A stretch of 64,000 nt of DNA from Desulfoscipio sp. XC116 (GTDB taxonomy: Bacteria; Bacillota; Desulfotomaculia; Desulfotomaculales; Desulfallaceae), in NCBI RefSeq assembly GCF_039851975.1, contig NZ_CP156660.1, positions 3,725,035-3,789,034 of the forward strand, given 5' to 3'. The position numbers were made by a program, and so were the translations under genes. The notes beneath the pieces are model-generated. The model saw only the letters and a list, made by a program, of their open reading frames with translations, ran no database searches and was not told the origin of the DNA. This document shows, piece by piece, positions 53,636 through 63,002 of the stretch (its first letter is position 1; each line of letters begins with the position of its first letter).

Positions 53636-55351
53636 CTAAAGCTCACGTCTGTACACCTGCCATTCCACCGCCAGCAGCACAAGCGCCAGCACCAGGATGA
53701 TAACCTGCAGATTAAGCGGCGGCAACAATCCCGCTGAACCGACGCCCCCGGTTAGCTCATTTTTATTTTGCTTCTCCGACTGCTCAATAGTTCCGGAGAC
53801 AAGTCCGGACGGAGGATTGACAATAATTGTTCGCACCTTTTGACCGCTTTCCATAATTTGATAAACGCCGGGTCGGCCCAAGGTTACCGGAATTCCTTCC
53901 AGTGCCGCGTTAAAACCCTGCGGGCCTTGTACTCTCAAAGCCCGGTCCCGCTCCGGGTAAATCTGATCGCCCGGTTGCAGCCACGCCGCTTCATCCTGGA
54001 AGAACCACGCCAATATATTGTCCACCAGGATGGGAAAAGCCGGGAGCAAAGTGAAATTGGTATTATCCCAGTCCGGCGTAGAATAAAGCCGTCTGTCCGC
54101 TGCCGCCATCACCGGTTTGCCGGCGGCCTCCATTACCACCCGATACCCCGGCTGCAATTTCAGAACGGCGCACTTATTCACATAGGCTCCCTGCAGGTCC
54201 GATTCTAGATCCCTGGCCAGGGTACCCGGGGAAATTGTTAACGGAGCCGGACCGTCTATCTGCCCGCCAAGCATCTTTGCGGGCGGATTAAGCCGCCAGA
54301 CACGGGCTTCCGCCGGGAGCATTCCGGCAGGGGGCTCCTGATTGATAATATATAGGTCGTATTGATCCTTGACCCCATCCCACCGGTCGACACTTTGTAC
54401 GGTAATACCGGGCAGACTGGCAAGGGCTTGCTGCAAATAGTAGCTTTCGCCCACCAGCAGCACTTTTTTGCTAAAGCTGTCACCAACCGGCAGCAGAAAA
54501 GAGTTATCCACGGCAAGCAAATCTTGATTTTGAATGGTTACCCGCAGCAATTGCGCGCCCGTGTCCAGCCGGGGCCAGTTGACATCCGCTTCCCGGCCGG
54601 CCGGGATATCCACCTTCTGAACGTCCCGGCGGCCCCGGTCGTCCTCCAGCTGAAGCAATACGGTGCGGTCGGCGGAAGCGTAATTTTTTACCCGGCACAG
54701 GGCGGCATGGGTATGATAATCATACGTACCACCGGTAATGCCCATATTCTCCAGATGCTCACCCACTTTAATCCGCTTGTCGCCCAGGGGCAGTTCCTTA
54801 TCGGTAATCACCACCCGGGGGGCCGGGCAGGCGTTCAGCACCCCGGCGGCCGTTTCCATATCCAGGACCTCACTGGTACAGGCAATACGCGCCAATCTTT
54901 CCACTACCTCATCGGGGGAGGCTTTTTCCAGTACCAGGCGGCTGTTCTTCTGCAGCAATACCAGGTTAATCCGCACATCGTCCGGCAGTGTCGCCAGGTA
55001 GCCGGTTAGTTCATCCCCGGCCTTGGCCAGACGAGTGGCGCCGCCTTCCACGGCCTGCATGGAGAGGGAGCAATCCAGGGCAATGGTAACCTCCTCACCA
55101 TGCCAGGATGCTATCCAAACAGGACGGGCCAAAGCCAGCACCAACAGAGCACCGATCAAAAGCTGCAGCAACAGCAACAAGCGGCGGTTTATGCTCCTTG
55201 TTTTAACTCCCTGCACTTCCCGGAGCACCTGGTTCCACAGCATCAGAGTAGGGACATTTTTTTCGGCCACCTGTTGTTTGCGGAAATGCAATATAATTAT
55301 CAGGGGCAGAGCCAGGGCCAGCAGCAATCCCATGGGCTGTAAAAAACTCAT
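53636..55351 (-). CDS. BatA-like VWA membrane protein
   Basis: A 571-residue protein beginning with a BatA-type N-terminal region (SFLQPMGLLLALALPLIIIL then HFRKQQVAEKNVPTL), two more helices, a VWA-like domain with MIDAS ALDCSLSMQ (about 90-100) and ITDKELPLGD, a beta-rich extracytoplasmic region and a last helix with a basic tail (VLALVLLAVEWQVYRREL). It overlaps the DUF58 stop (TAATG) and is coupled to it. Part of the MoxR-DUF58-VWA set. Confidence 0.85.
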   Translation of the reverse strand: MSFLQPMGLLLALALPLIIILHFRKQQVAEKNVPTLMLWNQVLREVQGVKTRSINRRLLLLLQLLIGALLVLALARPVWIASWHGEEVTIALDCSLSMQAVEGGATRLAKAGDELTGYLATLPDDVRINLVLLQKNSRLVLEKASPDEVVERLARIACTSEVLDMETAAGVLNACPAPRVVITDKELPLGDKRIKVGEHLENMGITGGTYDYHTHAALCRVKNYASADRTVLLQLEDDRGRRDVQKVDIPAGREADVNWPRLDTGAQLLRVTIQNQDLLAVDNSFLLPVGDSFSKKVLLVGESYYLQQALASLPGITVQSVDRWDGVKDQYDLYIINQEPPAGMLPAEARVWRLNPPAKMLGGQIDGPAPLTISPGTLARDLESDLQGAYVNKCAVLKLQPGYRVVMEAAGKPVMAAADRRLYSTPDWDNTNFTLLPAFPILVDNILAWFFQDEAAWLQPGDQIYPERDRALRVQGPQGFNAALEGIPVTLGRPGVYQIMESGQKVRTIIVNPPSGLVSGTIEQSEKQNKNELTGGVGSAGLLPPLNLQVIILVLALVLLAVEWQVYRREL

Positions 55352-56205
55352 TACACTATCCCCGCCGCCGCGGCCACCAGACTAACCGCTGATTTGCCGG
55401 TACTCCCGAAAACATATCTTACATCCCGCCTGTGGCAAATTGTTCTGCAGTTTTGTATAAATTCATTAACTTTGACCCGGTAAATCGCCCTGGTTCTTTG
55501 ATCCAGATAAACCGGTCTGGCTTCCCCCGTTTCCAAATCAATAAATTTAAATTCCCCTTCGTAGTCGGGGTTCGTTTCCTGGGGAGACAGCAGGTGCAGC
55601 ACTACCACATCCTGCCCCCCGAAGCAAAGATGGTCCAGGGCTTCCGGCAGGCCGTCACCAAACAAATCAGAAATTAAAAAAGTCATGCCGGGACCCGATT
55701 GCTTGCTGTCTATAATACCTTTTAATACGGTTTGCCCCGCCGGTTTTAATTCGCGCACCTCCCGCAGCAATTGATAGAAACTCTCTTTGCCCCCGGCCTG
55801 CTTTTGGATGATCCTAATTTGATCATTTAAGGCGCAAAAGCTCAGCTTATCCCCCTGCTTCAGAGTAATATAACTTAGACCCAGGGCTGCCTTCCGGGCC
55901 GCGGTCCATTTGTTGGGATTGCCGAAATCCATGGAAACGCTGCTGTCCAAAATTATATTAACCTGCAGTTGTCTCTCTTCCGTATATTCCCGGACATAGA
56001 CGTTACCGGTGCGGGAATAGGCCTTCCAATCCACCCGGCGTATATCGTCGCCGGGCAAATATCCCCGGTGCCCGTAAAAATCCAGGGATATTCCCCGCCC
56101 CTTGCCCCGGCGATTTCCTGCGGCTCCTTTAATCAGCCGCTTCCTGCTAAACAGCACCAGATGATCAATTTCCTTTAAAAATTGATCTATTGACAGGTTA
56201 TTCAT
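55351..56205 (-). CDS. DUF58 protein
   Basis: A 284-residue DUF58 protein (VWA-like fold). The family signature is GRGISLDFYGHRGYLPGDDIRRVDW..YSRTG (about 36-70), followed by a MIDAS-like LDSSVSMDFG. These proteins couple to MoxR AAA+ ATPases. ATG 56205, one base after the moxR stop, with GCAGGTG upstream. No transmembrane segments, so cytoplasmic. Confidence 0.92.
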   Translation of the reverse strand: MNNLSIDQFLKEIDHLVLFSRKRLIKGAAGNRRGKGRGISLDFYGHRGYLPGDDIRRVDWKAYSRTGNVYVREYTEERQLQVNIILDSSVSMDFGNPNKWTAARKAALGLSYITLKQGDKLSFCALNDQIRIIQKQAGGKESFYQLLREVRELKPAGQTVLKGIIDSKQSGPGMTFLISDLFGDGLPEALDHLCFGGQDVVVLHLLSPQETNPDYEGEFKFIDLETGEARPVYLDQRTRAIYRVKVNEFIQNCRTICHRRDVRYVFGSTGKSAVSLVAAAAGIV

Positions 56206-56206
56206 A

Positions 56207-57178
56207 TTAATTCACCTGCCGCAATAGTTCCTCTATAATCGTGTCGGTGTCCACCTGGTCCGACCCGGCCCGAAAATTCAGAAAAACGCGGTGGCGCAGA
56301 CAGGGGTGAGCCATAACTTTAATGTCCTCGTAGGAAACGTTATAGCGGCCCCGGGCCAGGGCCCGTATTTTGGCCGCGGCCAGCATGGACTGCGCCCCCC
56401 GGGGACTGGCGCCGCAGGTTACGTAATCCTTGACCAGCTGCAACCGGCTATGGTCGGGATGGGTGGCCAGTATAATTTTCAGAGCGTACTGCTTTACCTC
56501 CGCAGCCACCGGCACTTCCCGGGCAATTTGCTGCATCTGCAGAATCTGTTCACCGGTGGCCGCCTTCTTGACCTGCGGCTCCCGGGAGCCGCCTACTGTG
56601 AGGTCCATTATCCGGGATAAGTCATTCAGCTCCGGCAAGAATATCTTCAACTTAAACATAAACCTATCCAGCTGCGCTTCGGGCAGAGGATAAGTTCCTT
56701 CCATTTCCAGGGGATTCTCGGTAGCCAGCACAAAGAAGGGGTCGGGCAAGGGATAAGATGTGGCGCCCACCGTTACGGTTTTTTCCTGCATCGCTTCCAG
56801 AAACGCGCTCTGAGTTTTCGGGGTGGCCCGGTTGATTTCATCGGCCAGCACCAGGGAGTGAAAGATAGGACCTTTTTCAAATGAAAAGTTCAGCTCGCCC
56901 TGGTTTTTATGCATGATTACAGTACCTGTAATATCCATTGGCATCAAATCCGGAGTGAACTGGATGCGGGAGAAGGAAAGATCCAGCACCCGGGCCAGGG
57001 TTTTTACCAATTGAGTTTTACCCAGGCCCGGCGCTCCTTCCAGCAGCACATTGCCGCCGGCAATAATGCCGATCATAACCTGCCTGACTATCTCGTCCTG
57101 CCCTATGATCAGCTTACCCACTTCACTTTCCAGGGCTGTAAAATATTCTTGAAAATTAATTACGAGATTCCGCTCCAT
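56207..57178 (-). CDS. MoxR-family AAA+ ATPase
   Basis: A 323-residue AAA+ ATPase: Walker A GAPGLGKTQ (about 50), Walker B LVLADEINRATPKTQSAFLEAMQE, sensor VLATENPLEMEGTYPLPEAQLDRF and the lid domain with CGASPRGAQ. ATG 57178 is chosen, with GGGGGA upstream and the previous stop directly in front. Probably remodels or loads complexes together with the VWA and DUF58 proteins. I do not read it as the CobS chelatase subunit: it lacks the partner CobN and follows the general MoxR pattern. Confidence 0.93.
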   Translation of the reverse strand: MERNLVINFQEYFTALESEVGKLIIGQDEIVRQVMIGIIAGGNVLLEGAPGLGKTQLVKTLARVLDLSFSRIQFTPDLMPMDITGTVIMHKNQGELNFSFEKGPIFHSLVLADEINRATPKTQSAFLEAMQEKTVTVGATSYPLPDPFFVLATENPLEMEGTYPLPEAQLDRFMFKLKIFLPELNDLSRIMDLTVGGSREPQVKKAATGEQILQMQQIAREVPVAAEVKQYALKIILATHPDHSRLQLVKDYVTCGASPRGAQSMLAAAKIRALARGRYNVSYEDIKVMAHPCLRHRVFLNFRAGSDQVDTDTIIEELLRQVN

Positions 57179-57179
57179 T

Positions 57180-58733
57180 TTAATTTCCCCCATTTAGCAG
57201 CGTAAAATATTCCATTACCAGTTCTCGCCTGGGCAGGGGTATGGGGTATTTTAAAACGTACTCCATATCCGCTTCCCCGAATTCCGCCCGCACCCGGTCC
57301 GGCGTTGACAATTCCCCGGTTTCCGTCGGCACCCTGTCGGCGGCTTTATCCACCATACCGCCCTCCGTCCCCAGCTGACCCTGCACCCGGGAAAGAGGAG
57401 CTCCCTCTTCGCCCAACCGGGTGGCCTGTTCCCGCCTGGCCAGTTCACCGGTTAGACCTTCGCCGTTACCCTCCCCGGAAGCTTTGTTAGCACCTCCCCC
57501 CACGCCATGGGAACTGCCGGTGTGATGCCCGCCCGGACCACCGGCGGCAAGGTCGCCGCCCGAAGAGACCGTAGTTTCAGCACGGCTGTAGTCGCTGGTC
57601 TCTCCGGCTGCGAAGGCGGCCAGCCGGTCTCCGCCGCCGGGACTGTTAATACCGCCGTTTGTCCGGGCCAGCAGCCTTTCCTTGCTCTGCTGCAGCTCCA
57701 GGGCAACTTTTTCTTCCGGAGCGAATAATTTACCCGTATCAGCCACGGCACGAAGCGCTTCCTGCAGCTTTTCCCCCGACAGAGCGTTATCTTCCAGCGC
57801 GGTTTTCAACCGGGCCAGTTCGCTTTTCAGCTCCGGGGAAGAAGCAGCGCCCGCGGCTTCCTGCAAATTATCGAGCATGGTTTTCCGCTCCGAGTCTGTA
57901 AATTGGCTTTCAGCACTCAGTTTGACGGCCTTTTCCAGGTCTCCCGACCTCAGGGCTTCCCGCAGTACTTGATGCCCGGACCCCGTGCCCTCAAAAATAC
58001 CGGCCAGGCTTTGCATAATCTCATCCTGACTGGCGACCGACCGGCCCAATTCCTTTTGAGCGTCCGCCACCTCGGCAGCGGCAAGGTCAAAATCACCGGC
58101 GCGACTCAGACGGCGCTCCAGCGTTTTTAAAACGGACAATAATTGTTCGTTATTCTCCCGGCCATCTTTCGTTTCCGGCAATTCCTCCCGAATCTTTTTT
58201 ATTTTTCCCGCCTCTTTTTGCAGCTCCCGATTGATCTCTTCCCGCTCTCCGGCCGCCTGCCGCGTTTCCGAAGGCAGAAAATATATACCCCAGGCCAAGA
58301 TAATAAGTATAGCGGCGGCCAAAATTTTTTTGCCGTTAATGCTTAATTTATACCGGCTCAGGGGATTAATATTTTGCACGGCATACTCCGCTTCTTCCCG
58401 GAAGGCTTCCCCCAGGGCAAATTCCCGGTTGCGGTATTCCAGATAAGTCGTAAGCCGCTCTTCCAAGCCAAGTCTGTCCCCGGCCGCCGCCGCCTGTTTT
58501 AAATCAGGCCTTTTCAATAATCCCGCCGCCAGGGCGAGAGCCATCAGGGCCCCCCCGGCATACAGGGCCTTTCCCGGCACGTAAAGCAAGGGATACAAGT
58601 GTGCCGACACCATAAAGACAAACAACATCCCGGCTGTGACCAACAGGCCGCTGATCAGCCAATGCAGAACATTTTCCAGCCATAACTTCCGGCGCAGCTT
58701 TAACAATACCAGGTCCAAGGGGTTACCGGACAA
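57180..58733 (-). CDS. membrane protein with long helical region, MoxR-operon partner
   Basis: A 517-residue protein. Two N-terminal helices (about 20-60), a third near 145-162, then a long charged helical region (about 170-350), a Gly/Ser-rich linker (about 370-420, GGHHTGSSHGVGGGANKASG) and a short conserved-looking end (MEYVLKYPIPLPRRELVMEYF). TTG 58733 with GAGGTG seven bases upstream. Resembles DUF4175-like proteins of MoxR-VWA operons only in layout; no firm family. Confidence 0.75.
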   Translation of the reverse strand: MSGNPLDLVLLKLRRKLWLENVLHWLISGLLVTAGMLFVFMVSAHLYPLLYVPGKALYAGGALMALALAAGLLKRPDLKQAAAAGDRLGLEERLTTYLEYRNREFALGEAFREEAEYAVQNINPLSRYKLSINGKKILAAAILIILAWGIYFLPSETRQAAGEREEINRELQKEAGKIKKIREELPETKDGRENNEQLLSVLKTLERRLSRAGDFDLAAAEVADAQKELGRSVASQDEIMQSLAGIFEGTGSGHQVLREALRSGDLEKAVKLSAESQFTDSERKTMLDNLQEAAGAASSPELKSELARLKTALEDNALSGEKLQEALRAVADTGKLFAPEEKVALELQQSKERLLARTNGGINSPGGGDRLAAFAAGETSDYSRAETTVSSGGDLAAGGPGGHHTGSSHGVGGGANKASGEGNGEGLTGELARREQATRLGEEGAPLSRVQGQLGTEGGMVDKAADRVPTETGELSTPDRVRAEFGEADMEYVLKYPIPLPRRELVMEYFTLLNGGN

Positions 58734-58736
58734 TAC

Positions 58737-59495
58737 TTACACCTCGCGATACGCGTTCTTTAAATTCCGTAAAGTAAGCAGACAGAAAATTAATATAACC
58801 GGGCAGCAAAAGCATAGGTGATAAACCACCGGCGCCCAGCCCACCTGGTTGCCGCCGCCTATTTGCATGTAAAGCAGGCCCGTAACGGTAAGCAGGGGAT
58901 TTAAGAAAAACAGGCCGGGAATGTCTCCGTCAAAAACAGTTGTGACCACCAGCTGCCCGTATGCAAGGTAAAAATAAAAGAAAACCAGCGTTAAAACAAC
59001 CACGGCAAAAATTAAGCAGACCAGGAAATAGTACTGCCACATTTTAGGCAAGTTGGTGGTATGCAAAAAAATACGCGCACTGAGAATAAACATCCCCCAT
59101 AGAACCTGTATAGCCATCGGCCAGAGGAAATTCATGATATTTAGACATCCGGCGATATGAATGATAAAAATAAGCGGAACAGAAGCAAACACCAGAATCA
59201 CCATCTGCCATAGCAGGCCGCCCAGGTAATAGAAAAGCGTTTTAAACGCTGCTCCAACCTGCGGCAATGCCTTTGATTGCTTAATTGACCCGCCGGTTAA
59301 CGCTCCTATTTCCCAGAAGGGAACAAGCAGGGAAAAAAGTAAAAACTGAAAGGCCATGAAATACAAGTAACCCTGCTTATAATCCCCGGGGTTGTACCCT
59401 TCCGCCGGCAGGGCCACCATAAAAAGATAGCCGGCCAGCACTATTGTCAATACTGTTAAATAGGAAAGCATCAGGGTAATATTTTTTTTGCCCAT
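58737..59495 (-). CDS. six- to seven-helix membrane protein
   Basis: A protein of about 252 residues with six or seven predicted helices and no obvious soluble domain; ABC-2-type permease-like in layout. The first segment is ITLMLSYLTVLTIVLAGYLF. ATG 59495 or TTG 59519 may be the start; neither has an ideal ribosome site, and I prefer ATG. No ABC ATPase is adjacent, so the partner is unknown. It lies within the cobalamin-controlled cluster. Confidence 0.7.
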   Translation of the reverse strand: MGKKNITLMLSYLTVLTIVLAGYLFMVALPAEGYNPGDYKQGYLYFMAFQFLLFSLLVPFWEIGALTGGSIKQSKALPQVGAAFKTLFYYLGGLLWQMVILVFASVPLIFIIHIAGCLNIMNFLWPMAIQVLWGMFILSARIFLHTTNLPKMWQYYFLVCLIFAVVVLTLVFFYFYLAYGQLVVTTVFDGDIPGLFFLNPLLTVTGLLYMQIGGGNQVGWAPVVYHLCFCCPVILIFCLLTLRNLKNAYREV

Positions 59496-59545
59496 GTCTA
59501 TGTCCAACACCCCTTTCAAGCGGGCACGGTTCTAATCACGCCTGT

Positions 59546-61606
59546 TCATCCACCTGCCGGTACTTCCGCAGACGCCCCGGAGCCCTTTATTTCAATCTGC
59601 GGAATGATTACCCGCCCGCTCCCCCTGACTTTAACGGCCAGGGAACCGCGGCCGATGTAATCTTCCAACATAGCGTCCCGCAGCATACCGGAAACCAGGG
59701 GTTCCCAGGCACTCTGCCGGCGATTGAAAACCGCCAGTTCTACCTGACCGCCCTCCACCCGGGAATAAACCGATATTTCCCCGGCCCGCACTTCCGGGGG
59801 CAGAGCATAATAAACTGTCAGTTCTTCCCCTTCCCGCAGGTTATAATCATTTTTTATCACTGCGGAAGAATTCCGGTATTCCACCACGGGCTGTACAAAT
59901 CCGGGCGGCAGTGTTACCGCTCCCGTGCCGGTCCGCAAGGCCATAGGAAAAACATGCAGGACCAACTCGTCAACTTTCCGTGGCTTGCCGTTGATTGTCA
60001 GTTCTCTTTGGCCGCGGCTAAAACCAAACATTTTGCACATCACGCCGTCATTTTCCGCCTGGTAAAAGTAATACTTAAACAGTTCCAGCTGATAGCTGTC
60101 CATTTTCCCCGTCCGGGAAACGGTATCCAGGAAGTTATAGTCGCTCAGATTGAAAAGAGTATGTTCCAAACGATACTTAAGCCCCACGCTGTCCAGACCT
60201 TCCAAATCCCCAAGGCCGACGACGGTATCACCCACCAGCAGGAAGCAGTTGACAAGATCGCACGCCAGGGGATTTTTTATTTCCCCCGTCAACAAATCCC
60301 CGTCCAGGGCCGGCCGCAGCGGCGGAGTGCCGCCTGCCGCCGTTCCCCGGCCAAACAGGTAGTGGGGTTCGGCATCATCATAGATAACAGCGGCCCGCAG
60401 GGGGTCGATACTAAACTTTCCGGCACCCGCTTCCTGCACTAAATCCATTCCAGGCAGCTGCACCTGTAATTGTTGGCGCCGGTAAGGATAAATATTGGTC
60501 AGAGAATATAAATCATCGTCATCCCCGTGAATTTGCACGCCGGCGCATACGGCTTTACTTCCGTATAACCCGCCGGACCAGGCCAGCATGCAGAAAATCA
60601 CTGCAAACGCCGCCACAATGGATGGAACCGCCCAACGCGGCATTCCCTGCCAAAAGATACACGCGCCCAGCAAAAGAAGGTAAACAACAGCCAGGGCCAA
60701 CAGAAACAGCAGCGCATGATTTGAAGACCGCAACAAGCGTTCGGCCACCGGCCGCAGTTCTCCGGCGGCCGCGGCCTGTTCGTCAATTCTCGCACCGTTG
60801 ATTAACCTGCCCAATCCCGCGGCGGTAATATATCGTTCAACGGCTTCAGCCACCCCGGACGGGTCGTCAATCACCGCCGGGCTGAAGGAAAGGGGGGCCG
60901 CACAGCCATAACCGACAGCTTTAGCCGCATCCAATTGGTCAAACATACCGGTTAGATTTTTGTAACCGTAGCGGCCTGTTCCCACCAAGGCCAGCCCTCC
61001 GCCGGACAGCCAGCTCCGCAGCAGTTCCTCTTGATCCGCGCCTAAATTGCCCGTATTAAAATTATCCGCTATGATCAAGTTAAAATTTTGCATTTCCGCC
61101 GGGGTAAAAAGAAAATCTTCATCCATATTTACCGTCAATACATCTTTTCCGTCCACTAAAGGTGATTTCAAACCCCTGATATGGTAAAGCTCAGCCGGGG
61201 TATCGCTGAGTAATCCCACCAAAACAGAATTTGCGGGCGCAATTTCCAGAGGCGCCCGGCAACGGGCAATAACTTTGCCTTCGTTATCGGTAAAGTTGAT
61301 CGTTATTTCCCGGTCCTGACTCAAAATCAGCACCGCAAAGGGCAGCATTTTGGTAGTTCCCGCCGGCAGGTCAACCCGGTGCCGGTATAATTTTTCACCC
61401 GCCGCAACAGTTAAGATGCCTTCAAAATCCTGTCCTCCCGACTTCAGCGTCACGCGTACCGGGTTAATTCCCCCGGCCTTGCATTTGCCGTCAAAGCCGG
61501 TCTCCGCGGAAACGGCAACGGAGGCTGAAGCAAAAGCGCTTCCTCCGGTAAACAACCAGACGATAAAAATTATCAGGTAAATGCGTAAAAGCTTATTATT
61601 AAGCAT
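59546..61606 (-). CDS. large exported/membrane protein, MoxR-operon partner
   Basis: A 686-residue protein. Signal peptide or first helix (LLRIYLIIFIVWLFTGGSAFA), a beta-rich extracytoplasmic region with a Rossmann-like stretch (LIIADNFNTG; GGLALVGTGRYGYKNL, about 185-225), two helices in the middle (about 300-350, ALLFLLALAVVYLLLLGACI), then a second extracytoplasmic beta-rich half. ATG 61606 is chosen with AAAGGGG six bases upstream. Similar layouts occur with MoxR/DUF58/VWA genes, but I cannot name the family. Confidence 0.72.
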   Translation of the reverse strand: MLNNKLLRIYLIIFIVWLFTGGSAFASASVAVSAETGFDGKCKAGGINPVRVTLKSGGQDFEGILTVAAGEKLYRHRVDLPAGTTKMLPFAVLILSQDREITINFTDNEGKVIARCRAPLEIAPANSVLVGLLSDTPAELYHIRGLKSPLVDGKDVLTVNMDEDFLFTPAEMQNFNLIIADNFNTGNLGADQEELLRSWLSGGGLALVGTGRYGYKNLTGMFDQLDAAKAVGYGCAAPLSFSPAVIDDPSGVAEAVERYITAAGLGRLINGARIDEQAAAAGELRPVAERLLRSSNHALLFLLALAVVYLLLLGACIFWQGMPRWAVPSIVAAFAVIFCMLAWSGGLYGSKAVCAGVQIHGDDDDLYSLTNIYPYRRQQLQVQLPGMDLVQEAGAGKFSIDPLRAAVIYDDAEPHYLFGRGTAAGGTPPLRPALDGDLLTGEIKNPLACDLVNCFLLVGDTVVGLGDLEGLDSVGLKYRLEHTLFNLSDYNFLDTVSRTGKMDSYQLELFKYYFYQAENDGVMCKMFGFSRGQRELTINGKPRKVDELVLHVFPMALRTGTGAVTLPPGFVQPVVEYRNSSAVIKNDYNLREGEELTVYYALPPEVRAGEISVYSRVEGGQVELAVFNRRQSAWEPLVSGMLRDAMLEDYIGRGSLAVKVRGSGRVIIPQIEIKGSGASAEVPAGG

Positions 61607-61624
61607 AAAACCCCTTTTCACTTC

Positions 61625-62926
61625 CTAATTCATAAAAGGTACATTTTCCACACCGTTTGGGGTAACTACGGCCCCGAAAAATTGGGTGATGGAAGACGGA
61701 TTATTTACTAGCACGTCCAAAGCCGCTTGCACACCGCCGGCATCGGTTCCCGTTACCAGCCAGGTCGGCCTGGTGGCGCCGATTCCCGGCGCAAAGGCAT
61801 AGATGACCCCTGTCGTATCGTCAAATGTTTTGACGGTTTGGCCCTTGGTGTTCAAGGCCTGTATTTTACCGTTTTCAAATTTTACGTATACCCCGATTAG
61901 TTTGTTTTTTAAGTTGGTTTTTTGCAGGAGATCGCTTGCGGCGGACAAATCCCCCCAGGTACCCAGAAGAATATAGTATTTACCGGGGTTTTCCAGCGCC
62001 GACGGGTTGTAAGCGGCCGTGTCTATTTCTTTGACGCCTTGATTTAACAAGCTCTTCTTAAGCTTTTGCGCGCCATCTTGAAAGGAGTCCGTATACATAA
62101 TAACTGTGCCGGGATTTTTACCCAAAAATCCGTTTTTAAAGGGCTGGGGGTACGAACCGATCACCGCCGGGATAAACATGGTGACATCCCAGTTATGATA
62201 ATCCCACCAAATTTCATCCCCGGATTGAGGACGGTATTCAGCAACGCCCACCGGGGCTAAAATACCGTTTATCCAGTAAAACCAGTCCAATTTTTTCCTC
62301 TCCGAACCTGTGTAAAAGGTATACTTGGATTCCAAACCGTTAATTTTATTGACAAACCCGCCGCCGTAAGCGGTTTGGATGTCCAAGTTCCGGAACATTA
62401 CTTCCATGCCCACTTCGTCCTTAACCAGGCCCACTTCTTTGCCAAACATTTTTGTATGGCCGTAATCACGGGTAACGGTTAAATTTACGTGGTAAGGACT
62501 TTCAATATCTCCGGCAGCCTTATAAGAACTGGAATTTGTATCTGCCGGAGTACCTTCCTTATATTTAATTTCTCCCTGTACCGGGCCCTTGTAGCCTTTG
62601 TATGTTTCCCGGTCCACGGCCACACCGGCTTGTTTTGGGGTCGGTTTCTTATTTTCGGCCGCCGCCGGTTCTTTGTCGGAGGCCCCGGCGTTCGCAACGT
62701 TTTTCTTATCCTTCGCCGCAGCGGTTTTTCCGGAATTTTCGGCCGCCGCTTTGGGATTTTTCTCTTTACTGTCGTCCGGCTGTTCCTTACTGTCATCTAG
62801 CGTTACGGATTGTTCTTCCACCTGTTCCGGCAGATTGGTAACCACTTTAGTATCCTTGTCCGCACAAGCAGCCATGGAAAGCACTGCCAGCAGTAAAATT
62901 AAAACAATAGTTAACTTCTTAAACAA
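61625..62926 (-). CDS. DUF4430 (transcobalamin C-terminal-like) lipoprotein
   Basis: A 433-residue lipoprotein. Lipobox LSMAAC at about 16-21, then a Lys/Ala/Glu-rich spacer (about 30-110). A DUF4430-like domain follows (about 145-265: VNLTVTRDYG, then WFYWINGILAPVGVAEY and GDEIWWDYHNWD), and a C-terminal alpha/beta domain (FKNGFLGKNPGTVIM to the end). DUF4430 is named 'transcobalamin-like C-terminal' in Pfam/InterPro as I recall. TTG 62926 with AAAGGGGTG eight bases upstream. Second gene behind the cobalamin riboswitch. It probably binds corrinoid on the outer membrane face. Confidence 0.87.
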   Translation of the reverse strand: MFKKLTIVLILLLAVLSMAACADKDTKVVTNLPEQVEEQSVTLDDSKEQPDDSKEKNPKAAAENSGKTAAAKDKKNVANAGASDKEPAAAENKKPTPKQAGVAVDRETYKGYKGPVQGEIKYKEGTPADTNSSSYKAAGDIESPYHVNLTVTRDYGHTKMFGKEVGLVKDEVGMEVMFRNLDIQTAYGGGFVNKINGLESKYTFYTGSERKKLDWFYWINGILAPVGVAEYRPQSGDEIWWDYHNWDVTMFIPAVIGSYPQPFKNGFLGKNPGTVIMYTDSFQDGAQKLKKSLLNQGVKEIDTAAYNPSALENPGKYYILLGTWGDLSAASDLLQKTNLKNKLIGVYVKFENGKIQALNTKGQTVKTFDDTTGVIYAFAPGIGATRPTWLVTGTDAGGVQAALDVLVNNPSSITQFFGAVVTPNGVENVPFMN

Positions 62927-63002
62927 TTTATCAGCACCCCTTTTATTCTCCCCAACCTATCCTGAAAAAAAAGCAAGCGGGATTCGCTTCTTTATTCAAA
63001 AA

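Noticed and set aside
56207-57178. MoxR ATPase as CobS cobaltochelatase subunit, with VWA proteins as CobT
   Set aside because: No CobN, and sequence and gene order fit the general MoxR-DUF58-BatA set.
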